Source of the DNA: CAYUQT01 sp964596165 | GTDB taxonomy: Bacteria > Planctomycetota > Phycisphaerae > UBA1845 > JAFGLZ01 | Length of the DNA: 64,000 bases | Direction: 5' to 3' | Assembly (NCBI GenBank): GCA_964596165.1 | Contig: CAZQTW010000027.1 | Span: forward strand, 1-64,000 | Shown here: piece after piece, positions 8,467 to 16,596 of the stretch | How positions within the stretch are numbered: position 1 is the stretch's first letter | Layout of the letters: each line of letters starts with the position of its first letter | The notes under the pieces: generated by a model | Told to the model about the DNA's origin: nothing | Database searches by the model: none | Seen by the model: only the letters and a program-made list of their open reading frames with translations | Made by a program: the position numbers and the translations under genes

Positions 8467-9795
8467 ATGAACGGGCTGATTCGGATGGTGTTGGTCGTTG
8501 CGGCATTCGGCGCCCACGCCGCCGCCGAGCCGACGTCGCGACCGGCGTACATCACGGACAGGAACAACCGGATCGTCATCTACCACGGCCTGAATGTCTG
8601 CAATGCGGCCAAAGCGGCGAAGGACTTCCTGCCCTGGCACACCCGCGAGGACTTCGCCCGGATGCGCGACTGGGGATTCAACCTGGTACGCTATCTTGTC
8701 TTCTGGGAGGCGATTGAGCCGCGCGAGGGATTCTACGACGATCAGTATATCGCGGCGACGATCGAGCGGTTCAAGTGGCTGAACGATCTTGGGATCGACG
8801 TCCTGGTGGACGTGCACCAGGATCTCTACGCCCGGCGGTTCACCGGCAACGGTTTTCCGTCGTGGACGATCAACGACGGCGGTCGCCCGTTCAAGCCCCG
8901 CCAACCGTGGAACACGATTTACTTCGAGCCGGCCGTCCGAGCGGCGTACGACAACTTCTGGAAGAGCGATCGGCTGAAGGCCAAGTACATCGCCATGTTG
9001 AAGTACGTAATGGGCAAGGTCGATCGGTTGCCCAACGTGATCGGCATCGACGTGATGAACGAGCCGTTCTCGCCGAACAACAACTTCGAGGCGGAAGTCC
9101 TCGGTCCGTTCTACGAGGACGTCCAGGCCATGCGCCGCAAGAGCGGATTCAAGATCCGGCTGTTCTTCGAGCCGATGATGTACACGAGCGCCGGCCTGCC
9201 GACCCAACTGCGCTTCAAGCCGGATCCCGACTGCGTCTATGCCCCGCATTTCTACGATGCGCTCTGTCATGAGGGCCTGCCCTACGGGCCGACGAACAGG
9301 GAACTGATGAAAGCGTCGGTCAGACGGAAGGCGGCCGAGGCGGTCGCCTTTGGAACGCCGATGCTTTTCGGCGAGTTCGGAATCTCGACTCAGGTTCAGA
9401 ACTACGGCGCGTATCTCGACGACTTCTTGAGGCTGCTCAACACGTATCACGTCGGCTGGACTTACTACTCGTACGACAAGGCGCCGGCGGAGGCCTTCGG
9501 CGTTCTCGACGACGAGGGCCGGTCGGACGCAAAACTGAAACACCTGGTCATGGTGTATCCGCAGCGGATCGCCGGACGGAATCCCGATCTTCGGTACGAG
9601 GATAGACGCTTTACGTTGGAGTATGACCCCATCGAATGCAGCCTTCCCACGGTGATCTTCGTCCCCCGCAGACTCAAGGGGCTTAGCGTGACGATCAACG
9701 ACGAGCCGGCCGGTTTCGATCCCAAGTTGCTTTCGGTTCGGCATCGCAACCGCAGCCTCACACAGCGCCAGACCATCAGAGTGGAGTGGAAGTAG
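8467..9795 (+). CDS. Exported glycoside hydrolase family 5 enzyme, endoglycoceramidase-like
   Basis: 442 residues; the ATG at 8467 follows a GGAAAGG site and opens a signal peptide (LIRMVLVVAAFGAHAAAEP). The catalytic barrel shows GH5 landmarks: IVIYHGLNVCN, WEAIEPREGFYDDQYI, DVHQDLYARRF with GNGFPSW, the acid/base Glu in GIDVMNEPF (about residue 199) and the nucleophile Glu in MLFGEFG (about residue 303). The HQDLY/GNGFPSW combination is typical of the GH5 group containing endoglycosylceramidases, which release glycans from glycolipids, so that activity is the best guess. A small C-terminal beta domain of about 80 residues follows. The GH2 gene starts 97 bases downstream on the same strand; together they suggest a secreted glycan-degrading pair. 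Confidence 0.85.
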   Translation: MNGLIRMVLVVAAFGAHAAAEPTSRPAYITDRNNRIVIYHGLNVCNAAKAAKDFLPWHTREDFARMRDWGFNLVRYLVFWEAIEPREGFYDDQYIAATIERFKWLNDLGIDVLVDVHQDLYARRFTGNGFPSWTINDGGRPFKPRQPWNTIYFEPAVRAAYDNFWKSDRLKAKYIAMLKYVMGKVDRLPNVIGIDVMNEPFSPNNNFEAEVLGPFYEDVQAMRRKSGFKIRLFFEPMMYTSAGLPTQLRFKPDPDCVYAPHFYDALCHEGLPYGPTNRELMKASVRRKAAEAVAFGTPMLFGEFGISTQVQNYGAYLDDFLRLLNTYHVGWTYYSYDKAPAEAFGVLDDEGRSDAKLKHLVMVYPQRIAGRNPDLRYEDRRFTLEYDPIECSLPTVIFVPRRLKGLSVTINDEPAGFDPKLLSVRHRNRSLTQRQTIRVEWK

Positions 9796-9892
9796 ACCGG
9801 CAGGCGCGCGTAAGCGAGGAACAAGCTCATTGGGAGCAGCGTAGGGCCGAGATGGATACGGACCGTCGAGTACCACTTCGCGAGGGACAGTC

Positions 9893-12800
9893 ATGTCAGG
9901 ATGCTACCGTCTCGTCGCCGTGAGAAGCCCCTTATCTCTAATCGTCTTTGCATTGGCGCTTGACAATGCGGTGCGAGGCGACGCCGGCGTCACTACGACA
10001 GCCTGCGCCTTGGACCTGAAGGATGGCTGGCGGCTCAAGTCAACGGCATTGATTGAGGATAAGCCGGCCTCGGTGTCCGCCGTCGGCTATGCCGCGAACG
10101 ACTGGTACGCCATTTCGGTTCCTTGCACCGTCTTGAGCGCGCTGGTCAAGCACAAGGTCTACCCCGACCCGCGCCTCGGCGTGGATGACATGCTCATCCC
10201 GGATGCTTCGGATGAGTTCAACAAGAAACACGATCTGCTCAAGTACAGCTACTTGCCCGACAAGCGGAATCCGTGGAGGGATCCCTACTGGTATCGCACG
10301 GAGTTCAAACTGCCCGACACCTCGAAGGGCAAGCGGATCTGGCTGACGTTCAAAGGCATCAACTATCGCGCCGACGTCTGGGTCAACGGCCGGCAGGTGG
10401 CCGACCGCAATGGCGTGGTCGGGGCGTTCGCGCGGCATCGCCTGAACATCACCGAGTTCGCCAGACCGGGCGAAACGAATTGTCTGGCCGTCAGGGCGCA
10501 CGTCGTGGACCATCCCGGCGAGCCGGACACGCAATTCGATGTCTTCGGCAAGGACCGGGAGTTTCGCAAGGACAACCTCAAGGATGTCTCGCTGTTCATG
10601 TCGCTCGGCTACGACTGCATGCCCACGGTTCGCGATCGCGTCATGGGGCTTTGGCAAGGCGTGACGATCGATTGGACGGGCCCCGTGGACATCCGCGACC
10701 CCTTCGTTGTCACGCAGCTTCCTCTGCCGCGGACCAGCCCGGCGCGGCTGAGGGTGTCGGCGGAACTCGTCAACGCGACGCCGTTCGCCCAGCACGGCGT
10801 GCTTCGCGGGACGATCCGAGAGGCCGGCGCGACGTTCGAACAGCCGGTAGGCCTGGCGCCCGGCGAGACCAAGGAAGTCGTCTTCTCTCCCGATCAATTC
10901 AAGCAGCTCGTCATCGCCAATCCGCGTCTGTGGTGGCCGAACAACTGCGGCGAACCCTTCATGCACCATTTGACGCTGCGGTTCGACATTGACGGGCATC
11001 CCTCCGACGAGGAACGCACCGCCTTCGGCATCCGCCAGGTCACTCGGAAGCTTCACAAGCTCGACGACGCGCACGGGGCACAGTTTCACATTAACGGCAA
11101 GCGGGTGTTCTGCCGCGGCGGCTACATCCAACCCGAGATCCTGTACGAATGGGACGCCGGGCGGATCGACACCGAGGTCCGCTACCTGACGACGGCCAAC
11201 TTCAACCTGATCTATTTTGAAGACGTGCCGAATCCGCCGGACGCATTCGTCGACGCCTGCGACCGCTACGGACTGATGTACGGCAAGGACTTCTACGGAT
11301 GCTACTGCTTCCAGCCCGACAAGAAGTATCCCGACGACCTCGATCTGCTGGAACGTGGGACGATCGACATCATCAACCGGTATCGGAACCATCCGTCGCT
11401 CATTCTCTACATGGCCATGAACGAAGGCGAGACGAGAGAGGACGTCTACGAAATGTGGCGCAAGCATATCCTCGCGATCGACGGCACGCGCGTTCACATC
11501 CCGTCGGGTTCGTTCCCCGACTACCGCAAGGACGTTCCGGACTGGTTCAAGAAGGACCTCCCGACAGGAATGAATGACTATCCGCCGAAGGACTACGGAT
11601 GCAAGGAGCCGGCCCAGTACTACACCTGGGTCCGCGAAAACCGGAATTGGATGTTCATGATGGAAAGCGGCTCGGCCTCCTTGCCGCCGATCGACAGCCT
11701 GCGGCGTTTCATCCCCGACCTCGGGCAGACCCCGAAAGGTGTCCCCTTCCCACTGAACAAGACCTGGGCACACCACGGCGCGAATCACTACTACAAGCCG
11801 TATGACCAGATGCTCCGGGCCACCTACGGCGAACCTGAGAGTGTCGCCGACTACTGCTGGAAAGGACACTTCCTGACCGCCCAGACGCATCGCGCGATGT
11901 TCGAGGCCGTCAACCACCGCCTCTGGGAGATCACCAGCGGATTCACGCAGTGGAAGGTCAACGCGTGCTGGCCCAGCGTCCAGTGGCAGATCTACGACTG
12001 GTTCGGCAAGCCGATGGTCAGCTACTACTACATCAAGAGCGCCTGCGAGCCGCTGCACGTACAGCTCAGCCCGCTCGATTCGATGGTGACAGTAATCAAC
12101 AACACCTATGAGAGCCGCGACAACCTGACGGTCCGCGCGCGGGTGTTCGACATGGCCATGAAGCCCCGGTGGGAGAAACAAGACAAGGTGGGGGTTGAGC
12201 CCACATCGTACAAGGACCTCTTCGCCATTTCTGAGATCCGGGACCTGACGCCCGTGTACTTCGTGCGTCTGGACCTGACCGATGCCCATGGCGCAACCGT
12301 ATCACGCAATTTCTACTGGCTCTCTGTGAAATCGCCGGCCGACTTCCGCCCGCTCGGCGAGCTGCCGCTGGTGAGGCTAAACTCATCGCACCGTTTCGAG
12401 ACTCAAGGCGATGAGACGATCGCCCGTGTCACGCTGGAGAACCCGACCGATCAACTGGCGTTCTTCGTTCACGCGGCCATCACGGACAGGCCCTACGGCG
12501 AGGAGATCCTGCCGGTCTTTTGGAATGACAACTACATGTGCCTGCTGCCCGGGGAACGCCGCGAGATCTCAGCGAGACTGAAGACGAAGGACCCGGGCCA
12601 GATGCCGACGGTAGAGGTGAGCGGCTGGAACGTCGCCGGACCCTTCGAATGCACCGGGCTCCAGCCATCGCCTGCGGAGGTCGGAGTGGACCAAAGGGTC
12701 ACGGTGACCGCCGAGATAGCGAACACGTCCATCGATGGGAACCGTGTGATCCTCTTCGTGGACGACAAGCCCGCCGAAAGCAAGCTCGTTTGGGCCCGCG

Positions 12801-12901
12801 CCGGCAAGAGCGACAAGGTGGAGTTCTCGCTCACGTCCGACAAGCCCGGACAGCACAAGGTACGCGTCGGCGACCGCACGAGCACGGTCCATTTCAAGTG
12901 A
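9893..12901 (+). CDS. Exported glycoside hydrolase family 2 enzyme, exo-beta-glucosaminidase/mannosidase-like
   Basis: 1002 residues with a plausible signal peptide at residues 1-30. The order is as in GH2: a sugar-binding jelly roll (WLTFKGINYRADVWVNGRQV, residues about 145-165), immunoglobulin-like beta domain(s), then the barrel beginning near FHINGKRVFCRGG. The probable acid/base is the Glu in LYMAMNEGE (about residue 511) and the nucleophile is the Glu in MFMMESGSASLPP (about residue 590). That Ser/Gly-containing nucleophile context resembles exo-beta-D-glucosaminidases more than beta-galactosidases. C-terminal beta domains fill residues about 720-1002. Substrate is inferred only at the level of beta-linked hexose or hexosamine. 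It is probably cotranscribed with the GH5 gene upstream. Confidence 0.85.
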   Translation: MSGCYRLVAVRSPLSLIVFALALDNAVRGDAGVTTTACALDLKDGWRLKSTALIEDKPASVSAVGYAANDWYAISVPCTVLSALVKHKVYPDPRLGVDDMLIPDASDEFNKKHDLLKYSYLPDKRNPWRDPYWYRTEFKLPDTSKGKRIWLTFKGINYRADVWVNGRQVADRNGVVGAFARHRLNITEFARPGETNCLAVRAHVVDHPGEPDTQFDVFGKDREFRKDNLKDVSLFMSLGYDCMPTVRDRVMGLWQGVTIDWTGPVDIRDPFVVTQLPLPRTSPARLRVSAELVNATPFAQHGVLRGTIREAGATFEQPVGLAPGETKEVVFSPDQFKQLVIANPRLWWPNNCGEPFMHHLTLRFDIDGHPSDEERTAFGIRQVTRKLHKLDDAHGAQFHINGKRVFCRGGYIQPEILYEWDAGRIDTEVRYLTTANFNLIYFEDVPNPPDAFVDACDRYGLMYGKDFYGCYCFQPDKKYPDDLDLLERGTIDIINRYRNHPSLILYMAMNEGETREDVYEMWRKHILAIDGTRVHIPSGSFPDYRKDVPDWFKKDLPTGMNDYPPKDYGCKEPAQYYTWVRENRNWMFMMESGSASLPPIDSLRRFIPDLGQTPKGVPFPLNKTWAHHGANHYYKPYDQMLRATYGEPESVADYCWKGHFLTAQTHRAMFEAVNHRLWEITSGFTQWKVNACWPSVQWQIYDWFGKPMVSYYYIKSACEPLHVQLSPLDSMVTVINNTYESRDNLTVRARVFDMAMKPRWEKQDKVGVEPTSYKDLFAISEIRDLTPVYFVRLDLTDAHGATVSRNFYWLSVKSPADFRPLGELPLVRLNSSHRFETQGDETIARVTLENPTDQLAFFVHAAITDRPYGEEILPVFWNDNYMCLLPGERREISARLKTKDPGQMPTVEVSGWNVAGPFECTGLQPSPAEVGVDQRVTVTAEIANTSIDGNRVILFVDDKPAESKLVWARAGKSDKVEFSLTSDKPGQHKVRVGDRTSTVHFK

Positions 12902-12961
12902 CGATGCATCTTGGCGCGCGTCGGAGCACACTGCGGTCACATTGGAGCCTTGGCCGTCACG

Positions 12962-13008
12962 GGGGGCGGGCGTCTCGCCCGCCTCAACAAGGAAGTGCAC
13001 GATACACC
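12962..13008. repeat. REP-like palindromic repeat, copy A1
   Basis: Contains a perfect 8-bp stem with a 3-base loop at 12965-12983 (GGCGGGCG TCT CGCCCGCC). A related 47-base copy lies at 13131-13177 in direct orientation, with 37 of 47 positions identical including the CGCCCGCCTCAA core. It sits just downstream of the transposase gene. Confidence 0.7.
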
Positions 13009-13047
13009 CCCAGAAGGATTCCCCCATCAGTCAGAAGGGTTCACCTG

Positions 13048-13080
13048 CCCAGAATATGTGGGTATGATGCCCACCCAGCG
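13048..13080. repeat. REP-like palindromic repeat, copy B1
   Basis: An imperfect palindrome (GTGGGTAT G ATGCCCAC, 13058-13074, one mismatch) embedded in a GAATA...GATGCCC...CCC context. It matches copy B2 at 13888-13920 at about 24 of 33 positions. The two B copies bracket the transposase gene in the same orientation. Confidence 0.6.
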
Positions 13081-13130
13081 TACTGTTCACCTCTACCCAG
13101 CAGGACGGACAAGGAGCAATGGCAGTCCGG

Positions 13131-13177
13131 GGGAGCAGGCGTATCGCCCGCCTCAAGAAGAAATCACACGACACGCC
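13131..13177. repeat. REP-like palindromic repeat, copy A2
   Basis: Second copy of the A repeat, 169 bases from A1. Its hairpin is degenerate: GCAGGCG TAT CGCCCGC at 13135-13151 has one mismatch. It lies 25 bases beyond the stop codon of the transposase. Confidence 0.6.
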
Positions 13178-13201
13178 GCCTGGAGAGCCACGCCCTTCCA
13201 A

Positions 13202-13828
13202 TCAGGCAGATTCATAAGCTCCTGCAGCCTCTTGTCTGCAGCGCCAGCCCACATGGCTCCAGGGCCACTGTTCGGCGCGCTGACACAGTCCGGCGCGTAC
13301 CGGATTGTCGGCAATGTAGGTCAGCGTCCGGTTCCAGTCCTCTTCATCTCGAATGTACCGATCGAAGAAATCATCCTGCCAGAAGGTCCCGCTCCTACCG
13401 ATGAGCTTGTTGGCCTCCTTGCTGGTGAATGACTTCCACGAGTGGAGGATGTCAGGCAGACGATGTGATAAGTGCGGTATGATCAGTACATGCACATGAT
13501 TGGGCATGATAACCCATCCGGCGAGATCGTACCGCTGTCGGTCGAAGTGCAACAGGGCGCTTTCGATCAGGCGCGCCACTCGTGTATCGCGTAACCAGCA
13601 ATGCCCCATGCCGGAATCGAGATGCTCCTCAATCCGCTCATGGTAGTCCTCATCAGAGAGCCGCCTCTCTCGGAGTTCCTGTTTCCAAAGATCGAGCTTC
13701 TCCTGCGGTAGCGTGCCGTCGAGACGAAAGGTAACACACTGGGCAAGTTCCCCAGCATCGAAGTGCGGCGGGTGCTGATCGCCCCGGCGATACCATCCCT
13801 TCAGGTCCTGGACAGGCTCTCTGACCAT
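13202..13828 (-). CDS. REP-associated tyrosine transposase (RAYT, Y1/IS200-like)
   Basis: 208 residues from the ATG at 13828. An in-frame extension to 13936 would translate straight through the B2 palindrome and is rejected. The HUH motif is in the stretch GWVIMPNHVHVLII, and the putative catalytic Tyr is in FFDRYIRDEEDW, followed by YIADNPVRAGL and a tryptophan-rich WPWSHVGW end. This is the classic RAYT pattern. RAYTs are single-copy HUH nucleases that recognise and spread flanking REP palindromes; here palindromes of two types lie on both sides. The gene is intact. A REP-processing role is known for the family and inferred for this locus. Confidence 0.9.
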   Translation of the reverse strand: MVREPVQDLKGWYRRGDQHPPHFDAGELAQCVTFRLDGTLPQEKLDLWKQELRERRLSDEDYHERIEEHLDSGMGHCWLRDTRVARLIESALLHFDRQRYDLAGWVIMPNHVHVLIIPHLSHRLPDILHSWKSFTSKEANKLIGRSGTFWQDDFFDRYIRDEEDWNRTLTYIADNPVRAGLCQRAEQWPWSHVGWRCRQEAAGAYESA

Positions 13829-13883
13829 CTCAGGCTGATTTCCAGCATACGAGACTTCGCCATTCAGAGCAGCGGAAGACCTA

Positions 13884-13920
13884 CCCGCCCGGAATAGGCG
13901 GGCAGGATGCCCGCCCCCCA
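13884..13920. repeat. REP-like palindromic repeat, copy B2
   Basis: Perfect 8-bp stem with a 3-base loop at 13897-13915 (GGCGGGCA GGA TGCCCGCC). An alternative outer pairing, CCCGCC at 13884-13889 with GGCGGG at 13897-13902, is also possible. It lies just upstream of the transposase start and abuts the stop region of the phosphodiesterase gene. Confidence 0.7.
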
Positions 13921-13932
13921 AACGACGGCCGC

Positions 13933-15324
13933 TCAAATCAGGCTCTTTCCCCGCATGTCCTTTGGCACGGGCATGTCGAACATCCGCAGCACGGTCGGCG
14001 CAACGTCGTATAGCGTGGCCGTATCGACCCGACCTCGGGCCTTCAATGACGGATGGTGCATGAGGTACATGCCGTACCGGGAATGGTTGGCGTCGTCGGG
14101 ACCGGTGTCGTTCTCGAACGTGTAGAGGCTCGGGTTGCCCACCGTGCCGACGCTCCGCCAGTTGAGGTTCCCAAAGAGCACGACCAAGTCCGGCGGGATG
14201 TTGTTGACCTTGTCGTAGATCGCCTGGGGTTTGTAGACCTTCGTCCCCATCGGCCGGCCTTTGTGGTCGACCATCGCCTCGAGCCTGGTGATCAACTCGT
14301 CGCGGAAGGCCTCGTAGTCGCGACGGCGGACTTGGCCATCGGGCTCCCGCCCCTCGACGTTGATGAAGCAGCGGGCATAGTAGCCGCCCTCGCCCCAGGC
14401 GCGGGTCTTCGACCAGTCGATCTGCACGTTGGCGAACTTGGTCGGTTTGGTCGGCATCTCCTTGAGCACCAGATACCCTTCTTGGATGAGCCAGTCGTTG
14501 AAGCAGAGGCCGCCGTGCATGAGCTGAGAGCCGTGGTCACTGACCCACATCAGGGCCGTCTTGTCGAGATCCATGACGCCCAGCAGCTCGCCGATCTGCT
14601 CATCCATGAACTTGTGGTAGTCGCGTATGCAGTGCTCAAAGGGATTGCCCGGCTGATACCGATGGTGCTGCGGATCGGTGTACTGCCAGAAGCCATGATA
14701 GAGCCGATCGGGGCCCATCTCGACCATCCAGAAGAAATCCCACGGCTGCGTCGTCAGCAGGTGTTTGGCCAGCTTGAAGCGGGCGGCCGTCATGTCGTAG
14801 ATCTGCTTGACCAGCCGCTCCTTGTCGTTGGTCCGAAAGTCGCTGACATCGAGCTGATAATCGGGCGCCACGCGGGCAATCTCGGCCTTGAGTTCCTTGG
14901 GCCACGTGTAATCGGCATTGAGATCCGGCGTCATGAAGCAGGTGACCATCACGCCGTTTGGCGGACGGGTGATCGGATAGGTGCCGGGCACGCCGAGGAC
15001 GATGACTTTCTTGCCTTTTTGGCTCAGGAGGTCCCATATCCGGGGTTCCTTGACCGCGAGCGACGTGGCGATGCTCAGTTTGTCGTAGCTGTAATCGGCA
15101 CGGTTTCGAAAGCCGTAGATACCGAGCGTGCCGGGGTCCTTGCTGCTGGCCATGCACGACCAGGCCGGTACGGTGATCGGCGGCAGACAGCTTTCCAGCC
15201 GTCCGTAGGTCCCGCCGGCCATCAACCGCTTCTGAACGGGCAGGTCGTCAACGAAACGATCGAACATCAAGTACGGATCGGCACAGTCCAAACCGATAAT
15301 GGCCACCTTTTCGATCTTGCTCAT
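13933..15324 (-). CDS. Alkaline-phosphatase-superfamily phosphodiesterase/nucleotide pyrophosphatase-like protein
   Basis: 463 residues, ATG at 15324 preceded by GAGGTGA. The start VAIIGLDCADPYLMF gives the first metal Asp of type I phosphodiesterases. The nucleophile region is LPPITVPAWSCMASSKDPGTLGIYGF, where Thr or Ser after PP acts as the nucleophile in the family. Other metal-binding segments are MGPDRLYHGFW, WVSDHGSQLMHGG and GPDDANHSRYGMYLMHHP. There is no signal peptide, so it is probably cytoplasmic. Enzymes of this group hydrolyse phosphodiester or phosphonate bonds; the substrate is unknown. It is downstream of the NrnA-like gene on the same strand with an 84-base gap, possibly in one transcript. 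Confidence 0.85.
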   Translation of the reverse strand: MSKIEKVAIIGLDCADPYLMFDRFVDDLPVQKRLMAGGTYGRLESCLPPITVPAWSCMASSKDPGTLGIYGFRNRADYSYDKLSIATSLAVKEPRIWDLLSQKGKKVIVLGVPGTYPITRPPNGVMVTCFMTPDLNADYTWPKELKAEIARVAPDYQLDVSDFRTNDKERLVKQIYDMTAARFKLAKHLLTTQPWDFFWMVEMGPDRLYHGFWQYTDPQHHRYQPGNPFEHCIRDYHKFMDEQIGELLGVMDLDKTALMWVSDHGSQLMHGGLCFNDWLIQEGYLVLKEMPTKPTKFANVQIDWSKTRAWGEGGYYARCFINVEGREPDGQVRRRDYEAFRDELITRLEAMVDHKGRPMGTKVYKPQAIYDKVNNIPPDLVVLFGNLNWRSVGTVGNPSLYTFENDTGPDDANHSRYGMYLMHHPSLKARGRVDTATLYDVAPTVLRMFDMPVPKDMRGKSLI

Positions 15325-15408
15325 TCCCGCTTCACCTCATTCGTTCGCACGTAAGAGGACCGTCGCCGCTCGACCGACCCTGGCGATGGACGTGTTCACT
15401 CATTCAAG

Positions 15409-16446
15409 TCAAATGGGCTCACCTTGCCGGGGGTACCGCTCCGCCAGATACCGTTCTGCGCGGGCAACGACCTCGGCGACGACCTCGTCGATGGGGCGAT
15501 TCTTGATGTTCGTCCCGGCGGAATTATAGTGCCCGCCGCCCCCGAATTCCCTGGCCAGCGCCAGAACGTCCACGTCGCCCTCGCCTCGGAAGTTGATCCG
15601 GACGCGACCGGGGAGGCCTTCGGTGAACAGGATGGCGATTTCAACCCCTTCGAGCGACCGGGGCACCGAAACCTGCTCGTCGATGTCCGTGTGGCTGCAA
15701 CCGACCGAGGTGATCTCCCGGTGGTCGGCGGTGCTCCACGCCACCCGCCCGTCCTCGCTGACGCGGGTGTTGTCGTAGAACACCCGCAACAAATCAAATT
15801 CGCTGCGGGTCTGTGAGCGAAGGATTTGCCGACAGACCTCGTCGATGCGGGCCCCGGCCCCGGCTAGCTTCGAGGCGACCTCCAGCGAGCGGAGCGTCGT
15901 GTTCGGGAACGAAAACCCGCCGGTGTCGCCGTGGATGCCGGCGTAGAGCATGGTGGCGGCCATCGGCGTAATCACCCCGCCGAGCCCCGTCAGCGCCAGA
16001 AAGACCAGTTCGCTCGCACTGCTCGACTCGGCGTCGACGTAGTTCCACGTGCCAAAGCGTTCGTTGGTCACATGGTGGTCGATGTTGACGATCGGCCGGT
16101 GGGTGACGCCGTGGAAGCCGCAGGCGATGTTCAACCGATTCTCGGCGGCCGTGTCGAGGACGATCACCAGGTCGGCGGCATCGACGTCGGGGTCTTCCTT
16201 CGGATGAACACCCGCCCATCCGAGCAGCCGTTGCAGCCGATGGGGAACCAGCGCACCCTGAATGGCCACCGTCGGCGACTTGCCCAATCCGCGAAGCGCG
16301 AGGTCCATTGCCGCGAGCGAGCCGACGCAATCGATATCGGCCCGAACATGTCCGATCAGCAACGGTCGCCGGCAGCCCGTGATCGGGGCCAGTATCTCAT
16401 CAAGTGTGTGATCGTGTTTCGCAGCCAACCTTGTTGCACCCCCCAT
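15409..16446 (-). CDS. nrnA: DHH-family phosphoesterase, NrnA-like (nanoRNase/pAp phosphatase)
   Basis: 345 residues from the ATG at 16446; a TTG at 16479 would add 11 residues. Domain order is DHH then DHHA1: LLIGHVRADIDCVGS for motif I, a DTAAENRL segment for motif II, IVNIDHHVTN for the DHH motif, YAGIHGDTGGFSFPNT for motif IV, and the C-terminal GGGGHYNSAG motif of DHHA1. Motif I normally reads H-x-x-P-D-x-D-A; here the Pro is Ala, while the metal Asp residues are kept. NrnA degrades 2-5-mer RNAs and dephosphorylates pAp, finishing RNA turnover and sulfur-assimilation clean-up. The gene symbol is by family resemblance. Confidence 0.82.
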   Translation of the reverse strand: MGGATRLAAKHDHTLDEILAPITGCRRPLLIGHVRADIDCVGSLAAMDLALRGLGKSPTVAIQGALVPHRLQRLLGWAGVHPKEDPDVDAADLVIVLDTAAENRLNIACGFHGVTHRPIVNIDHHVTNERFGTWNYVDAESSSASELVFLALTGLGGVITPMAATMLYAGIHGDTGGFSFPNTTLRSLEVASKLAGAGARIDEVCRQILRSQTRSEFDLLRVFYDNTRVSEDGRVAWSTADHREITSVGCSHTDIDEQVSVPRSLEGVEIAILFTEGLPGRVRINFRGEGDVDVLALAREFGGGGHYNSAGTNIKNRPIDEVVAEVVARAERYLAERYPRQGEPI

Positions 16447-16596
16447 TTGGTCGATCTTCGCGTTCGTGCCCTCGATCAATTTACCGGCTCTCGCGCAAAC
16501 CTCTTTGGGCCGATCACACCCCTTATCCGCGATTCTACCCCCTCACCCTCCTGGAGAGAATCCCGAGCGCGACAGACGCCGAATGTGGGGCGTGGG

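Noticed and set aside
8401..9894. Long reverse-strand open frame opposite the GH5 gene
   Set aside because: It mirrors the GH5 coding strand, with Arg/Val/Leu-biased composition and no recognisable motif.
10040..12289. 749-residue reverse-strand open frame within the GH2 gene
   Set aside because: Composition is the antisense of the GH2 gene, without motifs or ribosome site.
12538..13432. Two forward open frames running from the GH2 gene end into the REP region
   Set aside because: They translate through repeats and have Arg/His-rich composition without ribosome sites or conserved motifs.
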